Assembly (NCBI GenBank): GCA_026545765.1
Contig: CM048843.1
Location: 13,973,501-14,037,500 of the forward strand
Origin: Plantago major
Taxonomy: Eukaryota; Streptophyta; Magnoliopsida; Lamiales; Plantaginaceae
Direction of reading: 5' to 3'
Length of the DNA: 64,000 bases
The notes below the pieces were generated by a model, which was given only the letters and a program-made list of their open reading frames with translations, did not search any database and was not told where the DNA came from. Of this stretch, positions 1 to 10,262 are shown piece by piece (the stretch's first letter is position 1; every line of letters starts with the position of its first letter). The translations under genes and the position numbers were made by a program.

Positions 1-637
1 GAGAAACACTGCACATTTATGGAGAAGGCAGTGTGGAATCATCTGAGTCTTCATCCTCAGAATCAGACTCAATGTCTAGAGCATCCAGTTGGAGTTGGAT
101 CTTTTTCCTTTCTTCAGTGAGCATAGCTCTTTGACTTCTTTTGAAGATTCTTCTATCTTTCTTGTCACCTGTCTTAAGTTTGTTGAAGGCAGGACAATCC
201 TTCTTGAAATGACCAGGTTTCTGACAATAGAAACAGATATCATTTCCGATTTTTGCTTCCTCAGTACTTGATGCTTTCTGAGCCGGCTTGTTCAGCGAGC
301 TTTGCATATTTTTGTACTGGTGATAGTTTGAGCCTAAATGCTTTTTCAGCTTCTCTTTGGCTTTTCTTCTCTCAATTTCTCGACTGACATATTTTCCCAT
401 TTGCTTTACAGCAAGAGCATCCTCAGTCACCTCCTTGCCTTTATTCTTTTCAGAAGTTCCTTGAGCAACTAGAGCAACATTCTGCAGCTTTTCAGTTGTT
501 TGTTCTCTTTGAGTTGTCTCATAGTCAACGGTGGCAAGGTAGAGAAAAGTTCCACTGGAGTGATATCTGGCATTCCTTGGTTAAAGTAGAAAAACTTTGT
601 GTGCTCCCAGTTATGATTTAGACTTCTCACAATAGTC

Positions 638-738
638 CTATGTTTTAAAAGCCGGAACCGGAGGTTGAGCCGGCCACCCTCCAAAAAAGGTTCAACCGGG
701 TCGGACCGGTTCACCCGGATAGAGCCGGTATGATGTCA

Positions 739-787
<49 letters not shown>

Positions 788-1243
788 ATCAACAAAATGA
801 ATAACTAATAAATAGAACAAATATAGATTTTATGTTTGGTTTGCATTATAAAGTGTAAACTCAATGGAAAACTCAAAATATACATAACAATTAACTAGTA
901 CCTCTCAATGGAAGGAATTTTAAGGTTTTTTTTTTAAAAAAAACCCTTAATTAAAAAAAAGCCCCAGGCCCTCACGACTCGACTAGAAGGAAAAAAAAAA
1001 TGTCCTAGACTTTTTTTTCTCTGTGCCTGTATTTTTTATTCTTGGACTATATAAATTAAATATATTTTTTATTTAATACTTTTCTTCCTAAATTCGCACG
1101 TGACGGGGTTTTGATGCAAAAAAAAAACCGCCCAACCGGTTTTAATGAGCTTAAGGTTTTTTAGCCTTATTTGGGCCGTTCCATACCGGTTTAGCGGTCC
1201 GACCGGTTCGACCGGCCGGTCGGACCCGAATTTTAAAACATAG
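638..1243. mobile_element. hAT-type MITE inserted in copia gag
   Basis: The 606-bp element is bounded by 13-bp terminal inverted repeats, CTATGTTTTAAAA on the left and its exact complement on the right. It is flanked by a perfect 8-bp target duplication, caatagtc, at 630-637 and 1244-1251. An 8-bp duplication is the hallmark of the hAT superfamily. Subterminal regions are rich in ccggt/accgg motifs in both orientations, and the middle is AT-rich with an (AT)n run at about 747-782. No coding potential is visible. Removing the element joins the two halves of the gag frame, so it inserted after the copia element did. Confidence 0.85.
747..782. repeat. (AT)n microsatellite
   Basis: A run of alternating TA inside the hAT-type MITE, about 35 bp. 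Confidence 0.9.
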
Positions 1244-1931
1244 CAATAGTCTTAATCTTTTCTGACTGGGTATATCTATTACTTTCACCAAGTGCAGCCA
1301 TGTCACTCATAAGTGTTGTAAACCGGAAATCTAGTTTTTCAATAGTCTCTGTGGGACATTGTTTAAAGTTTTGGAATTTGAGCTTCAAAACGTCGAACTT
1401 ATTTTCCTTTGTTTTCTCAGTGCCGGTACAGATTTATTCAATCAGTTGCCAGGCCACTTTCACCGTTTTTGCACCCCACAGTTTACACTGTATGTGCTCT
1501 GGAGTAGAACGTATGATGATATTACGAGCCTGACCATCCAATCGATTTCTCTTGGCATCTTCCGATGTCCAGAGCTCTCTGGGCTTTGGTTCGTAAATAA
1601 CTTGATGGCGGTGTCTAATCGGTCGACGATCCGTCTGTGAAGACCCATCGCTTTGTTCTATGTCTCTACCATTAGACACCTCTATGACTTGCTTGAGTTG
1701 TTGAATGACTATTGGGCCATTCTTTATCACGTCGATCATTTCGTCACTGATGGCTTCTAGGTGGAGCATCATGTTGTTCTTCCATTTCTCATAATTCTTT
1801 GGCTTGAGAATTGGGGCGTCACTTAAAGACATCCTACAGCAAACACACTAAACAAAAAAATCAAGTGTAGGTGAAAAGCAGTTAGTGGGCACTTATATGG
1901 GATCTAGGTTCAGTGCAGAAGGCTTGGGAAC

Positions 1932-1947
1932 CTCATCTCTGATACCA
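1932..1947 (-). other. Primer-binding site (tRNA-iMet) of the copia element
   Basis: On the minus strand this reads TGGTATCAGAGATGAGG, matching the 3' end of plant initiator tRNA-Met, the usual primer of copia elements. It sits two bases from the LTR end, as expected. It fixes the element's direction as minus and identifies the LTR to its right as the 5' LTR. Confidence 0.85.
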
Positions 1948-1949
1948 CT

Positions 1950-3559
1950 TGTTGGTCCAGATAACGACAAAGTGAAAGACTAGAGGGGGGAGGGGGGTGA
2001 ATAGTCTTTCAAAACTTTTGTCGATAAACACAGTTTCTCAGATATCTGATACTTAATTTCAGAGAGCGGAAGACTTTTCTGTGATAAGTGCACGTGCTCA
2101 GCAAGATAAGTGTAAATACTTTGCAAGATAAATAAAGCAAGTAATAAACTGCAAAAAGTAAATAACACAAGTCTTTTTATAGTGGTATCTGAAGGTGGCG
2201 TAATCCTTCAACTAATCCACTTCGGCCTTTCTCAGACCTAGAATCCACTAAGACAGATAATTGAGGTAACCTTACAAGTATCTTCTCTAGATTCCTAGAT
2301 ACACTAGGTTCCCAACCAAGTGTTCCCCATGAGTTATTCCCCGGCTTTCACAGCTAAGTACTTCCTGTACTCAGAAAGAAACCTTTTGAGCTATTCCTTA
2401 GTTTCCCAAACTAAGTACTTCCTATGATCAGTAACCTTGGAGTTATTCCTTAGTTTCCCAAACTAAGTACTTCCTGTACTCCACGACGATTAAGGTGTTG
2501 GTTAAGGTAGTTTGTCTGGTGAGCTTCTTTAATAACTTGTTCAGTTATTCAGATAGCTCAATGAATCAAGTATACTTAATACACTTTGCAATGTATGGTA
2601 TCTTGTTCTTTAATGACCCAGGTCTATGATAAGTGTTCAGGAGAATGAATCTCAGATATGAAATCTTAGTTCAACTCTTTCACAAATAACAAAGCTTGTT
2701 AAGGATCAGGACACTTAGAACTTTTGTGCTACTTAGAATCCAGAGCTTTGGTCGCAACAGAAAGCTTGAAGGTAAGTAGTGTGCTTGAGAGAGCTTGTGA
2801 GAGTATTCAATGTAAGTTCTGTGTGTAAGTTCAATGTGTGTTCTCAAGCATTCTAAGTGTTGATATTTATAGATGAATTTGTGTGCCGTTTGAATAGTAT
2901 CCGTTAGGCTTAACTCAATTTCAAACTATTGATATCTGAGTATAGTACTGTAGTAGGTTTGTCTTCTTCTTCAGAAGCTACCGTTTTTGTTCAGACATTT
3001 CTGTCCGCGCATTTAATGCACTGTACTATACTTTGTCCTGTAGTGCCAACGGAACTATGCATGCTTTCTGAAGCCTTGCACGTCCTTTTTCAGAGACTAT
3101 CACAACTCCAGATATCACTTGTTAAAAATATATTGTTTCCCGGAAACATAATCTTTATCCAAGGTATTTGAGTGTAGATATCTGTGGGCACTTTTCCTCG
3201 TTTCAGAAACCTTTTATTTCTCAGATATCTTTTGCAACACCGTTTATTTAAAAATGCTTGTGTCTTCAAGATATCTGGTCATAGGTATCTGAAAAACATT
3301 TGTCTTCAGCAATCTTGTGCAGTCTTCAGATCTTCAAAATTTGTTGAACTTTTCCTGCTGGATGCCTTCTCCTTGGTCTTCTTCAGAGAATAAAAATTAG
3401 ATTCAGAGACCTAACATCCTATACAAGATTTGCTAGACTATCATACTTAGTGAGTTTCATCTTTTACAGTGTTCAAGTGAACCAAGAGTACTAACCACCT
3501 TTCTGAGCTAAGATAAGTCATTAGGTTGCTGATCAAAATCTAAACAAATATTCCTAACA
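1950..3559 (-). mobile_element. 5' LTR of a SIRE/Maximus-like copia retrotransposon
   Basis: The LTR is about 1.61 kb. On its own strand it starts TGTTAGGAATATTTG and ends CTGGACCAACA, giving the canonical TG...CA with a short inverted repeat. It is followed by the Met primer-binding site and gag. Near the gag-proximal end it holds a G-run motif (ctagaggggggaggggggtgaatag, 1980-2004) that I associate with SIRE/Maximus LTRs, and the length also fits that lineage. It contains three roughly 60-bp direct repeats (2331-2483). It abuts Helitron coding sequence at 3560, so it inserted into a Helitron copy; the likely target duplication there is ttgag (3560-3564), but the partner end lies outside the window. 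Confidence 0.85.
2331..2483. repeat. Three tandem repeats inside the LTR
   Basis: Units start at about 2331, 2388 and 2450 (spacing 57 and 62 bp). Each has the order gag(t/c)tattcc, then (t)ttccca or tttcaca, then ctaagtacttcct. The second and third copies are more alike than the first. They lie in the LTR, so they may hold repeated promoter or enhancer elements; that role is inference. Confidence 0.8.
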
Positions 3560-3652
3560 TTGAGTTTGTCTTGTTGCACCACTCAACATTTATATGCGCG
3601 CGATACTTCATCAGGAAGTATGGATTGTAAGGAACTATGTACCTATAAAAAA
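3560..3652 (-). pseudogene. Helitron Rep exon fragment (second copy)
   Basis: On the minus strand this encodes VPYNPYFLMKYRAHINVEWC and then NKTNS. It matches the exon at 9801-9890 of the main Helitron nearly residue for residue. It is preceded on the minus strand by a T-rich stretch ending in tag, like a splice acceptor, exactly as in the main copy. The copia LTR cuts it at 3559. I could not follow other Helitron exons to its right, so only a scrap of this inverted second copy is recognisable. Confidence 0.75.
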
Positions 3653-4170
3653 TCAACACGAACATTGTTAGTATAAAGTGTGCAATATATACAGTGGAAA
3701 TTACCACATGTAGAACTATAAACATAGAAAATAAAAAATCCATATATATTTTAAAAGTGGTGATGGTATTGAAAGGAGAAGCATGCCACATAGGACAAAA
3801 TCCTATATGGCAAATTATTTCACAAAACAATTCATTTATAAATTCATCCTATTTATGTGGGAATTTGAATTCTAATATTTACACCCATCCTATAAATTCA
3901 TCGCAAGATTTTATCACCTAAATTTGTGGCCAACTCTTTTACGTTAATCAGCTACTGGAAATTGAATTTACAGTCCCAACAATTTCTCGCCAAATTTGAT
4001 CTCCTATTTTGGGGGCCAAATTTGTTTCCTTTTTAGGAGATAAGCAATAGTTAGTTTACAGACTATTATTAAAAAATCAAATCAATGTAGTGCACTACTT
4101 CATAGTATCACTTTGTCACTTTAATACTTTATAAGATACTGTGCGCATCACTTTGTTACTTTATTAAGAG
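3653..4170. other. Non-coding sequence between Helitron fragments
   Basis: AT-rich DNA without a supported gene. The stretch next to the minus-strand fragment probably includes its intron. No clear Helitron 5' terminus (TC start) could be assigned here for the main plus-strand Helitron. Confidence 0.4.
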
Positions 4171-4176
4171 AACGCA

Positions 4177-4611
4177 ATGGCTAGTGCGTCCAACTTGAAG
4201 ATGGTCGGTTTTGGTCTCATAGACAATCTGCCACACGATATACTCATTACCACCATAGAGAAGCTTACATGTCAATCGCCAAACGCATGGAAAAACGCAA
4301 GCAGTAGGTAATATTCATCAATTCTATTTTATTTTGTACATATATATATGAATTTTTTACATACAAATGATCAAATCATTCTAAATACAAATCATTTTTT
4401 ACCCTCCAGCTATCTACTACTGTATGAGTTGGGCAACCAAAAGGGCTTTCTTCAAGTTCTTGGTATAGGTGCAACTAATGATGTCACTCCTAAGGCTTTG
4501 AAAATGACGGGGGATGTACAAAATCTCGAGGCTCTATTCAAGAAATCGATGGTACAGTACATTTTCTATATTTATATTTCCATCATATTTCGACTTTTTT
4601 GTCAAGGGTGT
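4177..4611 (+). pseudogene. F-box-like gene fragment upstream of the Helitron
   Basis: Two coding-like pieces are separated by an intron-like gap. Exon-like piece 1 starts with ATG at 4177 and carries an F-box-like motif, IDNLPHDILITTIEKL, then ends at a gtaat donor near 4307. Piece 2 (about 4409-4550) includes KGFLQVLG and NLEALFKKSMVQY, which resemble the region after the F-box in plant At1g67623-like F-box proteins. No full repeat or substrate domain follows; a poly-G run at 4618-4632 and then Helitron coding sequence come next. It may be a gene piece captured by the Helitron or a flanking relic. The family call is by resemblance only. Confidence 0.4.
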
Positions 4612-4889
4612 TAAATGGGGGGGGGGGGGGGAGGGTCATTGTGTATTTAACACTAAATAATTAATACTACTTCCGATCCGATTGGTTCTTCCAATGTTAT
4701 ATAAGTTGTTGCTTATAATTTAATCTAAGAGTAAGTGATATTTTGAGTGTTGGCAACTATCTACATGATCAGCTTTGGTCCACTTGAACTTTTAAGTTCA
4801 ATTGAATAAGTCACGTTGAATTGTTGAAGAAAGCAAATTTTAAATTGTTCTCCAAAATAGACACATTAAGAGTCGTAATTATATCGAGC

Positions 4890-5733
4890 ACATATGTGCT
4901 TATAATATGATGTACGCCTTTACTTCGATTGGTGGAATCCAAGACCATTCGGTCAACAATGGACATGGTCCGTATTCATATAGACTTGGTTAGAATAACT
5001 ATCATCTTATGGATAGTTTGTTACCTAAAGTAGGTGAATCTCCTAAGTTTTCACAACTGTATATGTATTGCGACGATGATGGAACTCAGGACCGTATTGA
5101 TGTCGTCAGATATTTTATATTTGGATTCATATTTGCTCTACTATTTTTTATTATTTTTTTATAAATATCATTTATATGTTTAATTCAAGTTTAATGTGAT
5201 TTTTTATTTTATTTTTTAGTTAAAAAACAGCTCATGCGATTGATCCATCTATTGTAGATTATCTAAAGGATATGACAGGGTGCTGATAATTCAATTGCAA
5301 AGAATTTTTGTATGGCTGCTGAGCGCTTCAAGAAAAACCACGATATGAATGTTAAGTTACGTCTAATTGGAAGGAGGTCACGTGATGGGCGCATGTACAA
5401 TCTACCAACATGTTCTGAAGTTGTTGCACTAATTGTTGCTATGTTGGAATTTCAATAATTTTTAACAATAGATATTATATATTTGAAAGTACTTCTATTC
5501 ATTTTAAAATGATCTCATTTATGAATTATCAGGAGACAATGAGTATGACATGGATCCCCGTGATATTGTACTCGAGTAAAGAAATGGTGATTTCCATAGA
5601 ATTTCAGAATTGCATCCATGTTACCTTCCAATGCAGTATCCCCTACTTTTTCCATATTGTTATGATGGATACCATACTGCGATATTGCACTCTGATAAGT
5701 CGAAAGGAGTAAGGCACACTCTTACAATGAAGG
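4890..5733 (+). pseudogene. Helitron Rep/helicase, N-terminal part
   Basis: This reads as the conserved Helitron N-terminal region. Recognisable pieces are AFTSIGGIQDHSVNNGHGPY, LLPKVGESPKFSQLYMY, ERFKKNHDMNVKLRLIGRR and LPMQYPLLFPYCYDGYH. Two introns appear to interrupt it, one at about 5108-5219 and one at about 5455-5530. Damage seen: an in-frame TAG near 4990, an extra G near 5279 that shifts the frame before the DNSIAKNF piece, and a TAA near 5577. The frame then stops abruptly at the LINE poly-T at 5736 and continues at about 8785. Confidence 0.75.
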
Positions 5734-5735
5734 AG

Positions 5736-8700
5736 TTTTTTTTTTTTTTTTTGGAACCGAAAAACTTTTATTCCATTCCAACAGTTAAGTACAAACCGAT
5801 TCGCAGATCCAGGTAAAATCATGATAACCAGTAGACTCTATCTAAGCATTAGCGAAGCAACATGCTTGCAAAGTGTTCTATCCTGCCAGCATCTATTAAT
5901 GACATTATTAATAATCAAATCGTCTAGTCTAGCTCTGGCCGATGTTTGATTGAAGATTACATTGTTCCTTTCTATCCAGACGGCATAAACAGTCTCCGTG
6001 AATGCACAGCGTAAAATTTTCTTCCGCCAGCCTTTCCCACGAAGTTGCCGGCATAACCACTCTATTTCCTCCTCCCAGCGTTTTGGTGTGTGTTGGATGC
6101 CAACCCAAGCTAGAACCCGTGTCCAGATTTGGTGTGAGAAAGGGCATTCAAATAGTAGATGCTCCATTGTTTCATCGCTTGGGCAGAATGCGCATGTTGG
6201 TTGTACCGCCATGTTCCATTGCCGGATCCTATCCTTCGTCGATAATCGCCCATGTAATCCCATCCACGTGCAAAACATTGCTTTGGGTTGGGCCTTGTTA
6301 TCAAACCAGAATTTCTTCCAATGTACCTCACCCTTATCACCCCGGAGTTCCTCATATAACGATCTCGTGCAAAACCACCCGGTATCCCATATATTACTCC
6401 ATGCACTCGAATTGTGGATCATGGTTCGACTCTTTATAATGGCCTTCAAAATCCAGGAATAGTCATTAGGTAGTTCTACAAGCAAAACGTCATGTTCCTT
6501 TATGTAGTAGCTATGCACCCATTTGACCCATAGCTTGTCAGCTTTCTGACACAGGTTCCAGAGAAGCCTTGTGATGGTACACGCATTCCATTCCATTAGG
6601 GATGTGAGATTTAGCCCTCCTGCTGTTTTGGTATCACATATCTTGTCCCATGCGATAGGTGCTCTCCTGGTAATCTCCGATGTTCCACTCCAGAGAAAGG
6701 AACGGCAAATGGCATCAATATGGCGAATTACTTTCTTCGGGAATGGAAAGACTTGCATCCAGTAGTTCGCCATGGAGTGTAACACACTCTGGATTAGTTG
6801 CATTTTGCTGGCATAACTTAGCAATTTGGAGCTCCAATGTTGTATACGACCCGTGATTCTATCAATGAGTGGTTGGTAGTGCCGTACAGCTAGCCGTCTG
6901 GAGGTAAGGGGAACGCCTAGGTACTTCACCGGGAGCTGTCCCTCCTCAAAACCCGTGAGACCAATGATTTGCAGTTTTATATTCCGCCGCATCCCTCCGC
7001 CAAACAATCTGGATTTCTGCTGGTTTATTACAAGTCCGGTTGCGCGTGAGAAGGCCTCAATTCGGGCCATCATCAACTTCACAGACACTGGGTCACCTCG
7101 TGAGAATAATAGCACATCGTCGGCGAAGCATAGGTTCACAATACTCAGACGTTCACACTTGGGGTGAAAGTTAAAGTCCGGCTCCATCCTGAGTTTAAGG
7201 AGACATCTGTGCATATATTCCATCATAAGTACGAACAGTAGGGGAGAGATAGGGTCCCCTTGTCGTAATCCTCTTTCGGCTTTCACAATCTGGGAAGGTA
7301 TTCCATTAATAGCATAACGGTATGAAACAGTGCTCACATAACGCATTACCCAATAAGTGAATTGTACCGGGAAACCTAGCTCATCCATAATCCTTTCCAG
7401 AGCACTCCATTCCACTGTATCGTAGGCCTTTTGAAGATCCACTTGAATCATGCATCTTAGAGAGATATTTTGCCTGTCATAACCTCGCACCAACTCGTTT
7501 GCAAGTAGTATGCTGTCATGGATCACCTTTCCGGGGAGGAAAGCAGATTGGCATTCGTCAACAATGGAGTTGATGACTTTACTTAGTCGAATGGTAAGAA
7601 TTTTCGATATGATCTTGTACAAAGTAGTGCAACAGGAGATAGGTCTCATCTCTTTCATAGTGCATGCCCCTGTTGATTTCGGTATTAGAGTCACTAGGGT
7701 ACAGTTCACTGCCTTGTACATTCTTCCATTCTCAAAAAAGTCCTGAATTGCAGCTAGGACATCCTGTTTGATAACACTCCAAGCAACTTTGAAGAAACGA
7801 GCATTAAAACCGTCCAAACCCGGGGCTTTATTATCCCCGATGCTCCTTAGCGCAGCCCAGACTTCTTCTTCTGTTACCCTGGCTATGAGTCCAAGCCTCT
7901 CGTGTCTATTCAATTGTGGTCCATTCCTAAGAGCCTCAATGTCAATTCCCTGTAGGGTAGTAGACTTCGTACCAACAAGTGCTTTGTAGAAGGTGACCAC
8001 CTCCATCTCCAACTCACTATGCTCCGTTACCACCTCGCCGTTTGGGCGGATCAGTTTTTTAATACCCACTTGCCGAGTCTTCTCCTTAAGCTTAGCATGA
8101 AAGAAAGAATTATTTACATCACCTACCTTCAGCCATTGTATTTTCGCCTTTTGAGCAAGAAGTGACTCGTCGATTTCGTTCCACTTGACAACTTCCGCAA
8201 TTACACGTTTCATGGTATCAATACGTTGCACATCGAACCTATCAATAAGGAGGTCATTTTGTGCATTCAGGAGCGCAATTCGAGCACATGCAAGTTGTTG
8301 TGATGCCCCCGTATGCTGCCTTCCCAATTCCCGCATAAAAGGCTGCATGTGGATCAGCCGTCTCCAAACCGTGAACATTGGTTGTCCCATCTCCCCATTC
8401 TGCCAATGGGCACGCAGAACAGGCAGGAAATCATCATGCGTCGCAAGGCTGTTAATGAAACGGAACTGGTAGAATTTAGGTCTAGGCAAGGTTTCAATTT
8501 GTAGGTGCAAAGGAGCATGGTCCGAAATTCCCGGTGCTAAAGCTCGCAAGGTCATGGAATCAAACTTTTGCAACCACGCCGGGTTACCTAGTGCATGGTC
8601 GATGGTCGAGTAAATATGGCCATTAGACCACGTGTAGTGATCTCCCATCTTGTCCTTCGCAGTTAAGTTCATATTGTCCATCATGGATCGCAGATCTCGG

Positions 8701-8787
8701 AACTCGACATCTCTAACCGGGTGCCCACCAATGCGGTCATCGTAGTGTAACACATTGTTGAAATCACCAATTGCTAGCCATACTACT
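5736..8787 (-). mobile_element. 5'-truncated LINE (L1-type) inside the Helitron
   Basis: A non-LTR retrotransposon on the minus strand, with its poly-A tail visible as a 17-base poly-T at 5736-5752. It carries the C-terminal end of the apurinic endonuclease (WLAIGDFN at about 8766-8787), reverse transcriptase and a C-terminal zinc-binding region. ORF1 and most of the endonuclease are missing. It interrupts the Helitron frame: TLTMKE before it and LLSRKLFQQFIVD after it. No target-site duplication could be found at the two junctions. Confidence 0.9.
5838..8753 (-). CDS. LINE ORF2 remnant: endonuclease tail, reverse transcriptase, zf-RVT
   Basis: An uninterrupted frame of 971 codons. Residues 1-100 are the end of an AP endonuclease-like domain, with YTWSNG and the conserved SDHAP. 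Reverse transcriptase covers roughly residues 310-620, with the catalytic Asp in QVDLQKAYDTVEW, RQGDPISPLLF, and FADDVLLF holding the other two Asp residues. The C-terminal part has the zf-RVT pattern (CAFCPSDETMEHLLFECPFS). In L1-type elements this protein nicks target DNA and primes reverse transcription from the nick. The annotated Met is arbitrary, because the frame continues upstream into the truncated endonuclease. Lack of stops suggests a recent insertion, but without ORF1 and the full endonuclease it should not be autonomous. Confidence 0.85.
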   Translation of the reverse strand: MLHYDDRIGGHPVRDVEFRDLRSMMDNMNLTAKDKMGDHYTWSNGHIYSTIDHALGNPAWLQKFDSMTLRALAPGISDHAPLHLQIETLPRPKFYQFRFINSLATHDDFLPVLRAHWQNGEMGQPMFTVWRRLIHMQPFMRELGRQHTGASQQLACARIALLNAQNDLLIDRFDVQRIDTMKRVIAEVVKWNEIDESLLAQKAKIQWLKVGDVNNSFFHAKLKEKTRQVGIKKLIRPNGEVVTEHSELEMEVVTFYKALVGTKSTTLQGIDIEALRNGPQLNRHERLGLIARVTEEEVWAALRSIGDNKAPGLDGFNARFFKVAWSVIKQDVLAAIQDFFENGRMYKAVNCTLVTLIPKSTGACTMKEMRPISCCTTLYKIISKILTIRLSKVINSIVDECQSAFLPGKVIHDSILLANELVRGYDRQNISLRCMIQVDLQKAYDTVEWSALERIMDELGFPVQFTYWVMRYVSTVSYRYAINGIPSQIVKAERGLRQGDPISPLLFVLMMEYMHRCLLKLRMEPDFNFHPKCERLSIVNLCFADDVLLFSRGDPVSVKLMMARIEAFSRATGLVINQQKSRLFGGGMRRNIKLQIIGLTGFEEGQLPVKYLGVPLTSRRLAVRHYQPLIDRITGRIQHWSSKLLSYASKMQLIQSVLHSMANYWMQVFPFPKKVIRHIDAICRSFLWSGTSEITRRAPIAWDKICDTKTAGGLNLTSLMEWNACTITRLLWNLCQKADKLWVKWVHSYYIKEHDVLLVELPNDYSWILKAIIKSRTMIHNSSAWSNIWDTGWFCTRSLYEELRGDKGEVHWKKFWFDNKAQPKAMFCTWMGLHGRLSTKDRIRQWNMAVQPTCAFCPSDETMEHLLFECPFSHQIWTRVLAWVGIQHTPKRWEEEIEWLCRQLRGKGWRKKILRCAFTETVYAVWIERNNVIFNQTSARARLDDLIINNVINRCWQDRTLCKHVASLMLR

Positions 8788-9215
8788 AAGTAGAAAGTTA
8801 TTTCAGCAGTTTATAGTAGATGGTTATATGATGATTGAATCACATAGGCTTTATTTTATTATGAGGAACCAACTATTATTGAGGTCTGACAAGTATAAGA
8901 CACTTGATGATGCCATTCGAACAGGTGATATTGATCCAGCCGATTCACATGGAAATGTTGGTAAACGCTTTATCCTGCCATCTTCTTTTGTTAGAGGTCC
9001 TAGATATATGGTACAGAACTTCCAAGACAATATGACCATCTACAAGAGTGTAGGATATCCCGAACTATTACTCACGTTCACTTGCAATCCCAAATGGCCT
9101 GAGATAACACGCTTTGTCGAATCGATGGGTTTACGACCGGAGTATAGGCCTGATGTTATGAGTCGTGTCTTCAAAATGAAGTTGGACCAGCTTATAAAAG
9201 ACTTAAAGACATAAA
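8785..9215 (+). pseudogene. Helitron Rep, segment after the LINE
   Basis: The Helitron frame resumes as RKLFQQFIVDGYMMIESHRL, then FILPSSFVRGPRYM, and LLTFTCNPKWPEI, all conserved in plant Helitron Rep proteins. It ends at a TAA at 9212-9214 next to an intron-like AT-rich stretch (9215-9320). About a dozen residues expected between TLTMKE and RKLFQQF are absent, so sequence was lost at the LINE insertion. The initial Met at 8771 belongs to the LINE, not to the Helitron. Confidence 0.8.
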
Positions 9216-9324
9216 ATGTTTTTGGCAAGGCAATCGGAGGTTAATATCTATAAATATAGTTTCTTTCTTATATGTTAATCCATTATGCTCATAACTTGAA
9301 TTGAATTGATTATTACTATATTAA

Positions 9325-10262
9325 CTTTGAAGTCGTCTACACTATTGAATTTCAAAAATTCGGGCTTCCTCATGCACATATACTATTATGGGTTGATCAA
9401 GCGGATAGAAATATGTCTGCAAGTTCTATAGATGATTTCATCAGTGCTGAGACACCGGATAAGGAACTCAACCCAGAGCTGTACAAAGCTGTTTCCGAGC
9501 ATGGTCCTTGCGGACCATTGAATTCAACTTCACCTTGCATGAACGATGGAAAGAAATGCCCTAAGAAATTTCCAAATTCGTTTAATGAGCGGACTATATT
9601 TGATGGAAATGGCTATCCTGTTTATAGGAGGCGTGATACCGACGTCACTATCGAGAAGAATTGCAATATCATTGATAACATGTGCAATTTACATTTACTT
9701 ATCAATACTTAAGTATCAATATGATATTCCATCTATCTTTATCTAACTTGATTCTAACATGTATTTAGAAATAATAAGTTGTGTCACTATTGCTTAATAG
9801 GTTTATTGTTCCGTACAATCCCATCCTGTTGATGAAGTACCAGGCTCACATAAATGTTGAATGGTGCAATAAGACCAATTCAATCAAGTATATGTTCAAG
9901 TATGCCAACAAGGGCGTGGATAGGATAGGCGCAAAAATAATAGTGGATAATGAGGTGAAGGATTATGTTGACCGCCGGTACGTATCTGCATGTGAGGCTG
10001 TATGGCGTATTATGGGTTATGATATCCATTACATAGATCCACCAGTTGAGCGTTTATCATTTCATATGGAAGGTGAACAGTCAGTCACGTTCAAGGAAGG
10101 TGATCTCATAACAGATTTACTGGAGAAGCATACCGTTGCCGAGACAAAGTTCCTTAAATGGATGGAATTCAACAAACATCATCCCGAGGCACGTAAGTAT
10201 CTATATTCAGAGTTCCCCCACACATTACGTGTGGGATCCTATAGGCAAAACATGGAGAGATA
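9325..10262 (+). pseudogene. Helitron Rep catalytic region (HUH and Tyr motifs)
   Basis: The first exon-like piece (about 9325-9712) has EFQKFGLPHAHILLWV, whose HAH is the HUH metal-binding motif of rolling-circle Rep nucleases. It continues to CPKKFPNSF and GNGYPVYRRRD. An intron (about 9713-9800) ends in tag. The next exon (9801-10262) has VPYNPILLMKYQAHINVEWC and KYMFKYANKG; the spaced tyrosines there match the catalytic Tyr motif that cuts and joins DNA. The frame breaks near 10230, where HTLRVGS gives way to HYVWDPIGKTW in another frame. The catalytic motifs survive although the protein as a whole cannot be made. Confidence 0.85.

Larger units (their letters stand above)
1..1832 (-). pseudogene. 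Ty1-copia gag, broken, SIRE/Maximus-like
   Basis: This is the N-terminal part of a copia-type gag polyprotein, read leftwards from Met at 1832. The first segment (1434-1832) has the gag N-terminus typical of plant copia elements, with a KNYEKWK-like motif. An in-frame TAA ends it, and the same frame then resumes (about 1300-1430). A hAT-type MITE at 638-1243 interrupts the frame, and a frameshift lies near 540. The last segment (17-430) has a zinc knuckle, C-x2-C-x4-H-x4-C, reading CFYCQKPGHFKKDC, followed by a basic stretch and an acidic Ser/Asp/Glu-rich tail that ends in a stop at 17. In a live element gag forms the particle and binds RNA. This copy cannot encode an intact gag. Protease, integrase and RT would lie beyond the left edge. 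Confidence 0.85.

Noticed and set aside
5998-6462. Plus-strand frames over the LINE
   Set aside because: They are shadows of the intact minus-strand LINE ORF, which has conserved RT motifs.
8771-8784. ATG at 8771 as the start of a Helitron protein
   Set aside because: Those bases belong to the LINE antisense strand; the Helitron frame only resumes at about 8785.
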